A program made the translations under genes and the position numbers. Positions 1 through 7,076 of a DNA stretch of 38,894 nt are shown here, in pieces. The number at the start of each line of letters is the position of its first letter. Within the stretch, counting starts at the first letter, position 1. Under the pieces are notes generated by a model. That model ran no database searches. It worked only from the letters and a program-made list of their open reading frames with translations, and was not told where the DNA came from. The DNA is from Thermoplasmatales archaeon (GTDB taxonomy: Archaea; Thermoplasmatota; Thermoplasmata; Thermoplasmatales; GCA-001856825). The stretch spans positions 1 to 38,894 of the forward strand of contig JACWAC010000001.1 of assembly GCA_014874235.1 (NCBI GenBank), written 5' to 3'.

Positions 1-265
1 GAGACAGGAATTAAAAAAAACGCAAATCCATTCATTCTCCTATCCTTCCATCTTCTTCAAGAAATTTTCAGATCTTGCTTGGCTCTAGTCTGCGTAGTTC
101 CTCTTCTACCACTACTTCTATTACTGTTAACAACACGCCCCTCAGTCAAGTTGTATAAATGGAACGGTGACCAGAACATAGGTTAGAGCATTAGATGGTT
201 TGACGGTGAGTAATAGAGAAATCAAGATATAATCTAATGGATTATTCATCTGAGAAAGTGAAGAT
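1..265. other. Non-coding stretch with no recognised gene
   Basis: No convincing reading frame, RNA gene or repeat is visible here. It is AT-rich and contains TATA-like elements near 153-160 and 225-232. Either could serve the gene that starts at 266, but spacing does not single one out. A 22-codon minus-strand frame (68-136) is too short to support. The window may cut through the 3' flank of a neighbouring gene. Confidence 0.5.
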
Positions 266-988
266 ATGCGTGGTTCAGAAGTCTTTTATCAAAATGAAGT
301 AGGAGCAAGGAAGAAAGCGATTAACGATTTAGAGGAAGACCTAAAGGATTCTATTGTTGCTGGCTATTTTAAACATTCAGATTTAAATAACCAATTCCAG
401 AGGCACATAAGCAACTGTTCAGTTTTGGGTGACTTTGGCAAAGAAATTCCAAAGCCTAAAAATGTAACCGACAGGCAGTTTGCAGCCGCTACTACGGCAA
501 AGAAGAATTGTCATAGATTTGCTGAGCTGCTTAGGACGACAACTGACAAGGTTAATCTTGATGAAAATCTCGGAGATTTCCTTGAACTCTCATTTAGACA
601 AGATATTCCCAAAGAAATCAAATATTACTTACTAGAGGCAAAGAAGTGTTATTTCTTTGAAGCTTATGATGCGAGTATTGTTATGATAGCTAGAGGTATC
701 GAATTTTCGCTGAAAGAATATCTGAAGAATAATAACAAACCAGTGCCTAGACCAGCCGTAATGTCTAGACTAATTGATGCATATACCGCTTCAGTGGGGA
801 AGAACGATGTTCTAAAATACATAAGCGAGGTGCAAAAAATGGACAGAAACATCGCAGCTCATGACTCGGAAACTGAGAGAAAACGCATAACAAAAGCAGA
901 GGCTGATCACTCTTGGACTGCTATAAGGATAATCTTACGTGATTTGCTTAAAATAGTTCTAAAAGTCAGGGTGGAAAAAGAAGCCTAG
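266..988 (+). CDS. DUF4145/HEPN-like helical protein
   Basis: Function unknown. The 240-residue product is soluble and mostly helical. Its C-terminal half (about 120-235) has the layout of DUF4145/HEPN-like domains: a helix after LLEAKKC, the stretch IARGIEFSLKEYL, a LIDAY helix, then IAAHDSE followed by a long amphipathic helix. HEPN domains often sit in nucleases or accompany nucleotidyltransferases, but no Rx4-6H catalytic motif is evident and no partner toxin or antitoxin gene is adjacent, so an RNase role is not supported. The N-terminal 110 residues are unassigned. The start is an ATG with only a weak purine-rich stretch before it. The gene stands alone, followed by a tRNA gene on the opposite strand. 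Family placement is moderate, from pattern memory only. Confidence 0.6.
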   Translation: MRGSEVFYQNEVGARKKAINDLEEDLKDSIVAGYFKHSDLNNQFQRHISNCSVLGDFGKEIPKPKNVTDRQFAAATTAKKNCHRFAELLRTTTDKVNLDENLGDFLELSFRQDIPKEIKYYLLEAKKCYFFEAYDASIVMIARGIEFSLKEYLKNNNKPVPRPAVMSRLIDAYTASVGKNDVLKYISEVQKMDRNIAAHDSETERKRITKAEADHSWTAIRIILRDLLKIVLKVRVEKEA

Positions 989-1057
989 AAAGTTTAGGGA
1001 GGATTGAAAGAATGAACGCAGTCAGCACAAATCAAGAGGACTATAGACAAAGATTCA

Positions 1058-1129
1058 TGGACTGGCGGGGATTTGAACCCCGGGCCTCCTCCATGCCAAG
1101 GAGGCGATCTTCCGCTGATCTACCAGCCC
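1058..1129 (-). tRNA. tRNA-Ala (anticodon GGC)
   Basis: Read on the minus strand, the 72-nt gene folds as a full cloverleaf. The acceptor GGGCTGG pairs with CCAGTCC and includes the G3:U70 wobble that is the alanine identity element. The D stem is GATC/GATC, the anticodon stem is CCTCC/GGAGG around loop TTGGCAT (anticodon GGC), the T stem is CGGGG/CCCCG around TTCAAAT, and the discriminator is A. CCA is not encoded and no intron is seen. A TATA element lies centred about 27 nt upstream of the 5' end. Confidence 0.96.
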
Positions 1130-1150
1130 TCGTCGTTAACTTCGTGGACC

Positions 1151-1161
1151 TATAAATTTAT
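1151..1161 (-). promoter_or_regulatory. Palindromic TATA element for tRNA-Ala
   Basis: The palindrome ATAAATTTAT is centred at 1156.5, 27.5 nt upstream of the tRNA 5' end on the minus strand, the usual archaeal TATA distance. A near-identical palindrome 29 bp away (1180-1191) faces the heme O synthase gene. Direction is inferred from spacing only. Confidence 0.6.
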
Positions 1162-1179
1162 TCCTTATCTCATAGACCA

Positions 1180-1191
1180 TATAAATTTATA
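1180..1191 (+). promoter_or_regulatory. Palindromic TATA element for the heme O synthase gene
   Basis: The perfect 12-bp palindrome TATAAATTTATA is centred at 1185.5, 27.5 nt upstream of the ATG at 1213 (21.5 nt from the alternative GTG at 1207). This fits a leaderless or nearly leaderless transcript starting at the ATG. Confidence 0.6.
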
Positions 1192-1212
1192 GCGTCCGTT
1201 GTTGTCGTGCTG

Positions 1213-2115
1213 ATGGGAAACTTCGTAAGTGATTTCATCATCATGACGAAGCCAAGAGTCTGGGTTTTCCTCTTGATAACGGGGATTGCTGGAGAAGTTT
1301 TTGCTCTGGGTATTCTAGGGAGTTTAGATCTAATTGGATTTTTCTATGTTGCCCTTTACATCGCCCTCGGGTTGATGGGAGCCGAGTCCTTGTCAAATTA
1401 TTTTGATCTATCCATAGACAAGAAGATGAAGAGGACAATGAACAGGGCACTTCCATCCGGTAAGATGAGTCCTAAGGTTGCCCTCTACGGTGGTTTGATC
1501 TTGATCGTCATCACCCTTATATTAGCAGAGTTCCGTTCATTCTTGTCGTTTGCATTCATGGCTACAGGCATCTTTGACTACACAATCATTTATTCGCTGC
1601 TCACCAAGAAGAAGACTTCTTGGAACATCATACTTGGAGCCTACTCAGGTGGTGCTCCGTTGTTGGCTGGTTTTTATGCTTTCACATCGGCATACAACTT
1701 GGTCTCAATCCTGCTGTTCCTGACAATTTTCATATGGACCCCCCTGCACATCTGGTCGCTATCGATCAAGTACAGGGACGATTATGCCGCTGCTTCAGTT
1801 CCGATGTTACCCGTCAACAGGACAACAAGACAATCGATGGGCATTCTCTTTCCGATCGCTTTACTTGCGGTTGTGGTTACGGTTTTGACTGGATACGCCT
1901 TCAGAGTTTACTTCCCTTTTTATGTCGGACTGATCGTTTTCCTGGTCTACCTTCTTCTTGGCATATCGCTGTTGGTCTCCTACCTTCGAGCCTTGGCACA
2001 ACCAGACAAGCGCATCATGAAACTGTTCGTTTCAACCAACATTTTCATAGGAGTCTTTTTCGTATTTATCGCACTCTTCTCGATACTGATTCCTTTCATC
2101 GGTGTTGCTAAATGA
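1213..2115 (+). CDS. ctaB: Protoheme IX farnesyltransferase (heme O synthase), UbiA family
   Basis: This integral membrane prenyltransferase adds a farnesyl group to heme b to give heme o, the precursor of oxidase hemes. The product has about 300 residues with multiple predicted membrane helices. Counting from the GTG at 1207, the first Asp-rich motif runs from N64 (NYFDLSIDKKMKRTMNR), the CtaB/CyoE form of NDxxDxxxD. The second region, with WTPLHIWSL and DDYAAASVPMLP at about 177-202, is also typical of heme O synthases rather than quinone or lipid UbiA enzymes. I prefer the ATG at 1213 because it lies 27 nt from a strong TATA element; GTG at 1207 is possible. The stop overlaps the alaX start by 4 nt, so the two are cotranscribed. 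It implies a heme-copper oxidase elsewhere in the genome. Confidence 0.88.
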   Translation: MGNFVSDFIIMTKPRVWVFLLITGIAGEVFALGILGSLDLIGFFYVALYIALGLMGAESLSNYFDLSIDKKMKRTMNRALPSGKMSPKVALYGGLILIVITLILAEFRSFLSFAFMATGIFDYTIIYSLLTKKKTSWNIILGAYSGGAPLLAGFYAFTSAYNLVSILLFLTIFIWTPLHIWSLSIKYRDDYAAASVPMLPVNRTTRQSMGILFPIALLAVVVTVLTGYAFRVYFPFYVGLIVFLVYLLLGISLLVSYLRALAQPDKRIMKLFVSTNIFIGVFFVFIALFSILIPFIGVAK

Positions 2116-2810
2116 GGACCTTGCAGTTGTACCTGGAGGATTCCTATCTGAAGGAATTAGATGCAGAGGTCGTTGATGTCAGAGAGGGGGCGATTCTGGA
2201 CAGGACGATTTTCTATGCAGCTTCCGGAGGGCAACCATCGGATTCAGGGACGATGATAGGTGCGGGAACTTACGAAGTCAAGGAAGTGACTAAGCGGGAG
2301 GAAATTATCCATCTGACAGAGCCTCTTCCCTCGGTAGGAGAGAAGGTATTGCTCCAGATAGACTGGGAGAGGAGATACAAGCTTATGCGACAGCACACCT
2401 CCATTCATGTCGTGTCATCAATAGCAATGAAGGAATTTGGAGCGATGATCACAGGGAATCAGATTTATCCCGATTACTCGAGGATAGATTTCAATTTCAG
2501 GGACTGGAACAACAATATCTCGCATTCCCTCCAGGCAAGGGTGAACGAGGAACTCAGGAAGAATCAGGAGGTCTCTGTCATCAAGATGAAAAGGGAAGAG
2601 ATACTGGGGATGCAGGGGGCACTTAAGGTAGACCCGAGACTTCTACCCACTTCGGACATGCTGAGGGTCGTGAAGATTGGTGATGTCGATATGCAGCCGG
2701 ATGGCGGGACCCACGTCAAGAACACTTCTGAAATAGGAGAAATAGAAATTTACAAGATAGAAAACAAGGGGAAGAACAACAAGCGGATGTACTTCTCCGT
2801 TCACAGGTGA
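2112..2810 (+). CDS. alaX: Alanyl-tRNA editing protein AlaX (medium type)
   Basis: This freestanding trans-editing hydrolase clears Ser (or Gly) wrongly attached to tRNA-Ala. The 232-residue product matches the AlaRS editing domain: a glycine motif GGQPSD at 39-44, the HxxxH zinc motif at H95 and H99, and GGTHVKNTSEIG with H201. The residue before GGTH is Asp197, where the AlaRS editing domain in this same window has Cys (CGGTH). The length and the N-terminal GGQP motif fit the AlaX-M class. The ATG overlaps the stop of the heme O synthase gene (ATGA). Its last 10 bp overlap the 3' end of convergent dnaJ. The full alaS gene lies 8.5 kb away on the other strand and has its own editing domain, so this is a second layer of proofreading. 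Confidence 0.88.
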   Translation: MRTLQLYLEDSYLKELDAEVVDVREGAILDRTIFYAASGGQPSDSGTMIGAGTYEVKEVTKREEIIHLTEPLPSVGEKVLLQIDWERRYKLMRQHTSIHVVSSIAMKEFGAMITGNQIYPDYSRIDFNFRDWNNNISHSLQARVNEELRKNQEVSVIKMKREEILGMQGALKVDPRLLPTSDMLRVVKIGDVDMQPDGGTHVKNTSEIGEIEIYKIENKGKNNKRMYFSVHR

Positions 2811-3904
2811 AACTGTGAGAAGAATCCCTTTTCGTTCTTGAACTGCTCCAGTAGCTCCCTCTGTTTCTTGGATATCTTCTTGGGCAATGACACCTTTGTC
2901 TTCAGTATCAGGTCCGCATTCCCTCTGCCGGTCTTCTTCTGGATTCCTTCACCCTTAAGCACTATTCTCTCTTCCGGTTGCGTGCCGGAAGGAATGTCTA
3001 TTTCTCTCTCTCCCCTCAGCAGGGGAACCTTGATCTTCCCTCCAATGATAGCGTCGGTAAAATCTACCTGTATCTCCTTTTCAAGATCGTCGCCCTCTCT
3101 CGTGAATTCCATGTAATCGATATCGAACTTTATCCTCAGATCACCGGATCCACCGGGCCTGAAATTTCCCTTGTCCCTGAGTATGTATACCTCTTCTTCG
3201 TGTATGCCGGGTGGCGGTGATATCTCTATCCTGTCTTTCTTCCTTGTGTAACCCGATCCCGAACACACGTGACAAGTCTTCTCAGGTATTTTCCCCCTTC
3301 CATTACAGGTCCTGCAGACCTCTGTGGTCCTAAACATTATGAAGCCCTGGTTCGTGGATCTTTCGACATACCCTCTGCCCCTGCACGTCTGGCAGGTCTG
3401 TAGCTTCTTGGTGGCCGAGCCTGTGCCGTTGCATTCCTCACACTTCATCTCCCTGAAGTAGTAGACCTCTATCTTCTCGTTTCTCGCTATTCTCCTGATA
3501 TCGAGGGGTATTTCCACGAACGTGTCGGACCCCCTCGTCTCTCTTTGCTGTGTCTGGAATCCGCCGAAGGGGTTTCCAAATCCTCCTCCCCCGAATCCGA
3601 ACTGGGAAAATATGTCCCCGAATATGTCCTGAATGTCCTGGTAGTGGTGGAACTGATTCCAGTCAAATCCTCCCTGAAATTTCACCCCTTCCTCTCCGTA
3701 CTGATCGAACCTCGCCCTCTTCTGGTCGTCCATGAGCACTTCGTACGCTTCGCTGATGTCCTTGAATTTCTCCTCCGCTTCCTTCTTGTTCTGGGGGTTG
3801 AGATCGGGATGGTACTTTTTTGCCAGGTCCCTGTAAGACTTCTTTATCTGATCCTTTGATGCCTTCTTGTCCACGCCCAGAACTGAGTAATAATCCTTTC
3901 CCAT
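2801..3904 (-). CDS. dnaJ: Chaperone DnaJ (Hsp40)
   Basis: This cytosolic co-chaperone delivers unfolded clients to DnaK and stimulates its ATPase. The 367 residues show the complete type I layout: a J domain at 1-70 with the HPD motif (KKYHPDLNPQ), a Gly/Phe-rich linker at about 95-120, four zinc motifs of the form CxxCxGxG (CEECNGTG, CQTCRGRG, CRTCNGRG, CHVCSGSG), and the C-terminal client domains. It lies 13 bp downstream of dnaK and is read with it. No good Shine-Dalgarno precedes the ATG, so translation may rely on coupling. The 3' end overlaps the convergent alaX gene by 10 bp. Thermoplasma and some other archaea are known to carry this bacterial-type chaperone set, probably acquired from bacteria. 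Confidence 0.97.
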   Translation of the reverse strand: MGKDYYSVLGVDKKASKDQIKKSYRDLAKKYHPDLNPQNKKEAEEKFKDISEAYEVLMDDQKRARFDQYGEEGVKFQGGFDWNQFHHYQDIQDIFGDIFSQFGFGGGGFGNPFGGFQTQQRETRGSDTFVEIPLDIRRIARNEKIEVYYFREMKCEECNGTGSATKKLQTCQTCRGRGYVERSTNQGFIMFRTTEVCRTCNGRGKIPEKTCHVCSGSGYTRKKDRIEISPPPGIHEEEVYILRDKGNFRPGGSGDLRIKFDIDYMEFTREGDDLEKEIQVDFTDAIIGGKIKVPLLRGEREIDIPSGTQPEERIVLKGEGIQKKTGRGNADLILKTKVSLPKKISKKQRELLEQFKNEKGFFSQFHL

Positions 3905-3917
3905 TCAAATCAGAAGT

Positions 3918-5768
3918 TCATTGTTCTTTATTCTCTTTTTCTTCGTGAATTTCCGTCTCTCCTGGACTAGTTCCTGATGACGTATCGTTCGTTTCCTGAG
4001 CCTGAGGCTGTTCCTCGCTCTTGACGTTCTTGTACATGTGCTCTCCGATTTTCTGGATCTCCTTTGTCAGTATTTCCATCTTCTCCTTTATCGCAGACAG
4101 GTCTTTCTTCTGGATTTCGTCCTTGAGGTCCTTCAGCTTACCATTGACGTCGTCCTTTATCTCCTGTGGAATCTTGTCACCGTAATCGCTGAGGGTTTTT
4201 TCAGTGGAGTAGGCAAGGTTTTCTGCACCGTTGATCGTTTCTATCTCTTCTTTCTTTTTCTTGTCTTCCTCTTCATACTTCTTTGCTTCCTCTTTCATCC
4301 TGTTTATCTCTTCCTTGCTCAACTTTGTGCTCGACGTTATGGTTATGCCGCGCTGCTTGTTGGTTGCCATATCCTTTGCGTTTACGTTCAGTATTCCATT
4401 GGAATCTATGTCGAATGTGACTTCTATCTGTGGCATTCCCCTTGGTGCTGGAGGTATGCCATCGAGCATGAACCTTCCGAGCGATGTGTTGTCTCTAGCC
4501 ATTGGTCTTTCACCCTGGACTATTATAATCTCCACCGCAGTCTGATTGTCGGCCGCAGTTGAGAAGACCTGTGATTTCTTGGTGGGTATTGTAGTGTTAG
4601 CCGTTATCAGAGGAGTGGAAACACCTCCCAGCGTTTCAATGCTCAGAGTAAGAGGAGTCACATCCAGCAGCACTATTCCTTTAACCTCCCCCGCTAGGAC
4701 AGCGCCCTGTATGGATGCACCAATAGCGACACACTCCATCGGGTCGACGCCGCTCTCGACTTTCTTACCCATTATGTCTTCTACGAACTTCCTGACTATA
4801 GGCATCCTGGTTGGACCACCAACTAGAATCACCTTGCTTATGTCAGATGAAGCGAGCTTCGCACCCTTGAGGGCTTCATCGATCGGTCTTCGCGCCCTCT
4901 CGATTGTTGGCCTGACCAGATTCTCCAGATCTGCCCTCGTCATGGATATCTGAAGATGCTTTGGTCCATCAGCCGTACTCGTTATGTATGGAAGGTTGAC
5001 CTCCGTTGATAGTGACGATGACAGTTCAATCTTGGCCTTTTCAGCTGCATCCTTAAGTCTTATGTATGAGTTCTTGTCTTTCCTGAGATCAATTCCGTTC
5101 TCCTGCTGGAATTTTGATGCGAGATGATTGATAATCGCCTCGTCCATGTCGGTTCCACCAAGTTTGGTGTCCCCAGAAGTGGAGAGCACTTCGTACACAC
5201 CAGAGCTGAATTCCATTATAGTGACGTCTAGCGTACCGCCTCCCAGGTCGAACACCATTATTCTGTGTTCTCCTTCCGTCTTATCCAACCCATATGCTAG
5301 TGCAGCTGCAGTAGGCTCGTTGATTATTCTAACAACGTCGAGCCCGGCTATTGCCCCTGCATCTTTTGTTGCCTGCCTCTGATTATCGTTGAAATATGCT
5401 GGCACAGTGATGACCGCCTTGGATATCTTCTCTCCAAGATATTTCTCCGCATCGTCCTTTATTTTTTGAAGCAGAAAACCTGACAGCTGCTGAGGTGTGT
5501 ACTCCTTGCCTCTTGCCTTAAACTTGAAGCTCTCACCCATCCTCCTCTTGAATGCATAGACTGTCCCTTCTGGATTCGTGAGTGCCTGTCTTCTTGCAGG
5601 CTCTCCTATCAGAAGTTCTCCGGTCTTTGTAAAGGCAACATAACTCGGAAATGCCTTCCCTCCAATAGTTGTTCCCTCCGAACTCGGTAGAACCACCGGT
5701 TTACCCGCTATCATTACTGCCGCCTGTGAATTGCTCGTTCCTAAATCTATACCTAAAATTTTCTCCAT
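3918..5768 (-). CDS. dnaK: Chaperone DnaK (Hsp70)
   Basis: This ATP-dependent Hsp70 chaperone holds about 616 residues. The N-terminal ATPase domain begins ILGIDLGTSNSQ and contains VPAYFNDNQRQATKDAG, the phosphate-loop motif FDLGGGTLDV and VGGPTRMP. The substrate-binding domain follows (about 385-500, with LLDVTPLTLSIET and DIDSNGILNVNAKD), then a helical lid with a charged tail ending in EEKENKEQ. I chose ATG at 5768 over an in-frame GTG at 5777. An AGGTGA Shine-Dalgarno motif sits 5 nt before the ATG, and the GTG lies inside that motif. With this start the gene begins 1 nt after the grpE stop, so the two are translationally coupled. Confidence 0.97.
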   Translation of the reverse strand: MEKILGIDLGTSNSQAAVMIAGKPVVLPSSEGTTIGGKAFPSYVAFTKTGELLIGEPARRQALTNPEGTVYAFKRRMGESFKFKARGKEYTPQQLSGFLLQKIKDDAEKYLGEKISKAVITVPAYFNDNQRQATKDAGAIAGLDVVRIINEPTAAALAYGLDKTEGEHRIMVFDLGGGTLDVTIMEFSSGVYEVLSTSGDTKLGGTDMDEAIINHLASKFQQENGIDLRKDKNSYIRLKDAAEKAKIELSSSLSTEVNLPYITSTADGPKHLQISMTRADLENLVRPTIERARRPIDEALKGAKLASSDISKVILVGGPTRMPIVRKFVEDIMGKKVESGVDPMECVAIGASIQGAVLAGEVKGIVLLDVTPLTLSIETLGGVSTPLITANTTIPTKKSQVFSTAADNQTAVEIIIVQGERPMARDNTSLGRFMLDGIPPAPRGMPQIEVTFDIDSNGILNVNAKDMATNKQRGITITSSTKLSKEEINRMKEEAKKYEEEDKKKKEEIETINGAENLAYSTEKTLSDYGDKIPQEIKDDVNGKLKDLKDEIQKKDLSAIKEKMEILTKEIQKIGEHMYKNVKSEEQPQAQETNDTSSGTSPGETEIHEEKENKEQ

Positions 5769-5769
5769 T

Positions 5770-6252
5770 TTACTCACCTTTGTTGAGAATTACTAATTCT
5801 GGCCTGATTACTCTGTCTCCAATCGCGTACCCCTTCCTTACGATCTTTTTGATGGTATTTGCCTCTCCACCATCTTCGACCCCAATCGCTTCCTGTCTGT
5901 TGGGATCAAACCTGGTACTGTCGTCTATCGCCATCAGTCCTTCCTTCTGCAGTATTCCGTCTATCTGCCTCTTGATGGCCAAAGAACCTTCGTCCCTGAC
6001 ATTGTCCAGGGTGTCTAGTACTGGTAGAAGCTCCTTGATGATTCTTTCGGATGCATAACCCGCAAGTCTGAGAGATTCCTCTCCAGCTCTCTTTTGGAAG
6101 TTATCAAGATCAGCTGAGAATCTAAGATTTTGCTCCCTAAGTTCCTTTATTGTCTGTTCCTTGAGGCTGTTGTTCTCTTCCAGGATTCTCACCTTCTCGG
6201 TACATTCCGAGAGTGATTGCTTAAGAGACCGATAATGGGAGACAGTTGGCAC
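5770..6252 (-). CDS. grpE: Nucleotide exchange factor GrpE
   Basis: GrpE releases ADP from DnaK to restart the chaperone cycle. The 160-residue product has a long N-terminal coiled coil (about 10-55, rich in Leu, Glu and Lys), the conserved core ending the coil (LRFSADLDNFQKRAGEE), a helical dimer region with ELLPVLDTLDNV, and a C-terminal beta domain with FDPNRQEAIGV and a closing segment GYAIGDRVIRPELVILNKGE. It is the first gene of the operon. The start is a GTG whose first base lies 24.5 nt from the centre of a TATA box, which suggests a leaderless mRNA. No CIRCE element is present. Confidence 0.94.
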   Translation of the reverse strand: MPTVSHYRSLKQSLSECTEKVRILEENNSLKEQTIKELREQNLRFSADLDNFQKRAGEESLRLAGYASERIIKELLPVLDTLDNVRDEGSLAIKRQIDGILQKEGLMAIDDSTRFDPNRQEAIGVEDGGEANTIKKIVRKGYAIGDRVIRPELVILNKGE

Positions 6253-6272
6253 TTTCCCTAATTTTGCACTTC

Positions 6273-6280
6273 TATAAATA
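6273..6280 (-). promoter_or_regulatory. TATA box of the grpE-dnaK-dnaJ operon
   Basis: TATAAATA on the plus strand (TATTTATA as read by the operon) is centred at 6276.5, 24.5 nt upstream of the grpE GTG, as expected for a leaderless archaeal transcript. Confidence 0.65.
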
Positions 6281-6302
6281 TGTTATCATCCAATGGTTCA
6301 CT

Positions 6303-6325
6303 ACCTAACCTTTGTTGGATTAGGT
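6303..6325. promoter_or_regulatory. Inverted repeat upstream of the grpE promoter
   Basis: Arms ACCTAA (6303-6308) and TTAGGT (6320-6325) form a perfect 6-bp dyad with an 11-nt centre, about 23 bp upstream of the TATA box. The position suits an operator or activator site for heat-shock control. It also lies just past the end of the 6345-6899 gene, but no T-run follows on that strand, so a terminator is less likely. Confidence 0.3.
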
Positions 6326-6344
6326 TCTGATGAGACGTATCAGA

Positions 6345-6899
6345 TCAGGTCTTGTTCTTGGGGTGATTCCCGCCTTGTCTCCTGATCGACATTTTTTCCG
6401 TTGTTATCCAACTCTTTCCCGAGTCCGTGCTACTCTCCGATCTCCACTTGAATGAGTTTTCGCTCAGATCGTAGTATACCCATCTAAGAAGCTTTCTGTT
6501 TGTTTCCTTTGACTCCAGGACAATCGTCTTCCCCCTCTTCTTTCCAACGAAACCCCTTATGGTTTCCTGGCTCGGGGAAAACCACACGCTGTTCCAGATG
6601 TCCAGCTCCGAATCGTAGACGTGTATCGTTGTCCCCCCCGTGTCATCTATTCCATCGCTTACCGATCTCCAGACGTCCTGCAGTGCCGTTCCCTCAAGTA
6701 TCCATCCGGAATGCATTTCTCCCTTGGAGCTCATCCAGGTGCCATCCTCTTGCAGGCTCCTTGCATCGACTATATCCCAGTCTCCAACGAACCGTCCCAA
6801 CTGCATCAGTTTGTTCTTCAGAGGCTTGAAGGGACCGCTTGCGGTGAGGTGTTTTATTTGGGGAGCACCATTATCCCCTATTTTTCTTGTGCCATGCAT
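6345..6899 (-). CDS. DUF1579-like (calycin-type) protein, function unknown
   Basis: The 184-residue soluble product has no signal peptide or membrane helix. From about residue 33 it reads as a beta-rich barrel of the DUF1579/lipocalin-like kind: an opening LGRFVGDWDI, a Gly/Glu turn GEMHSGWILEGTALQDVW, then TTIHVYDSELDIWNSVWFSP, a GFVGKKRGKTIVLES strand pair and a closing WRSESSTDSGKSW. Such domains bind small hydrophobic ligands in some relatives, but no ligand can be named here. It is a single gene, divergent from the presenilin-type protease, with a perfect hairpin (6941-6960) between them. Coding status is strong; the family placement is from pattern memory. Confidence 0.6.
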   Translation of the reverse strand: MHGTRKIGDNGAPQIKHLTASGPFKPLKNKLMQLGRFVGDWDIVDARSLQEDGTWMSSKGEMHSGWILEGTALQDVWRSVSDGIDDTGGTTIHVYDSELDIWNSVWFSPSQETIRGFVGKKRGKTIVLESKETNRKLLRWVYYDLSENSFKWRSESSTDSGKSWITTEKMSIRRQGGNHPKNKT

Positions 6900-6940
6900 T
6901 GTATTCTCTACCGAAATCCTTCTATTTCAATATCTTGGTA

Positions 6941-6960
6941 CGACTCTGGAAACAGAGTCG
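6941..6960. repeat. Perfect 8-bp hairpin with GAAA tetraloop
   Basis: Arms CGACTCTG and CAGAGTCG flank GAAA, a GNRA-type tetraloop when read on the plus strand. It lies between two divergent genes, 41 bp before the 6899 start and 116 bp before the 7077 start. It could be an RNA structure or a protein-binding dyad. No T-run follows, so it does not look like a terminator. Confidence 0.5.
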
Positions 6961-7076
6961 CAAGAGGAGATGCAAAATTTGTTCTGCCACCGGTGAGATA
7001 GCAACCTTTCATGGAAAATCATATATTGTGAACTCGATAACAGTCCTCAATAAATTGATGGAGAAATGAATCGTAG

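Noticed and set aside
68..136. Minus-strand frame of 22 codons opening with GTG and ending TGA
   Set aside because: Too short, no clear promoter spacing or ribosome site, and composition is not informative; could be the trace of a lost gene but nothing supports it.
266..988. HEPN ribonuclease toxin of a toxin-antitoxin pair
   Set aside because: No Rx4-6H motif and no adjacent nucleotidyltransferase or other antitoxin gene.
5768..5777. GTG at 5777 as the dnaK start
   Set aside because: The GTG is part of the AGGTGA ribosome site for the ATG at 5768, which also gives the standard DnaK N-terminus.
6887..7069. Plus-strand frame of 60 codons before the presenilin-type gene
   Set aside because: It overlaps the start of the opposite-strand gene and the hairpin, has no promoter or ribosome site, and reads as unstructured sequence.
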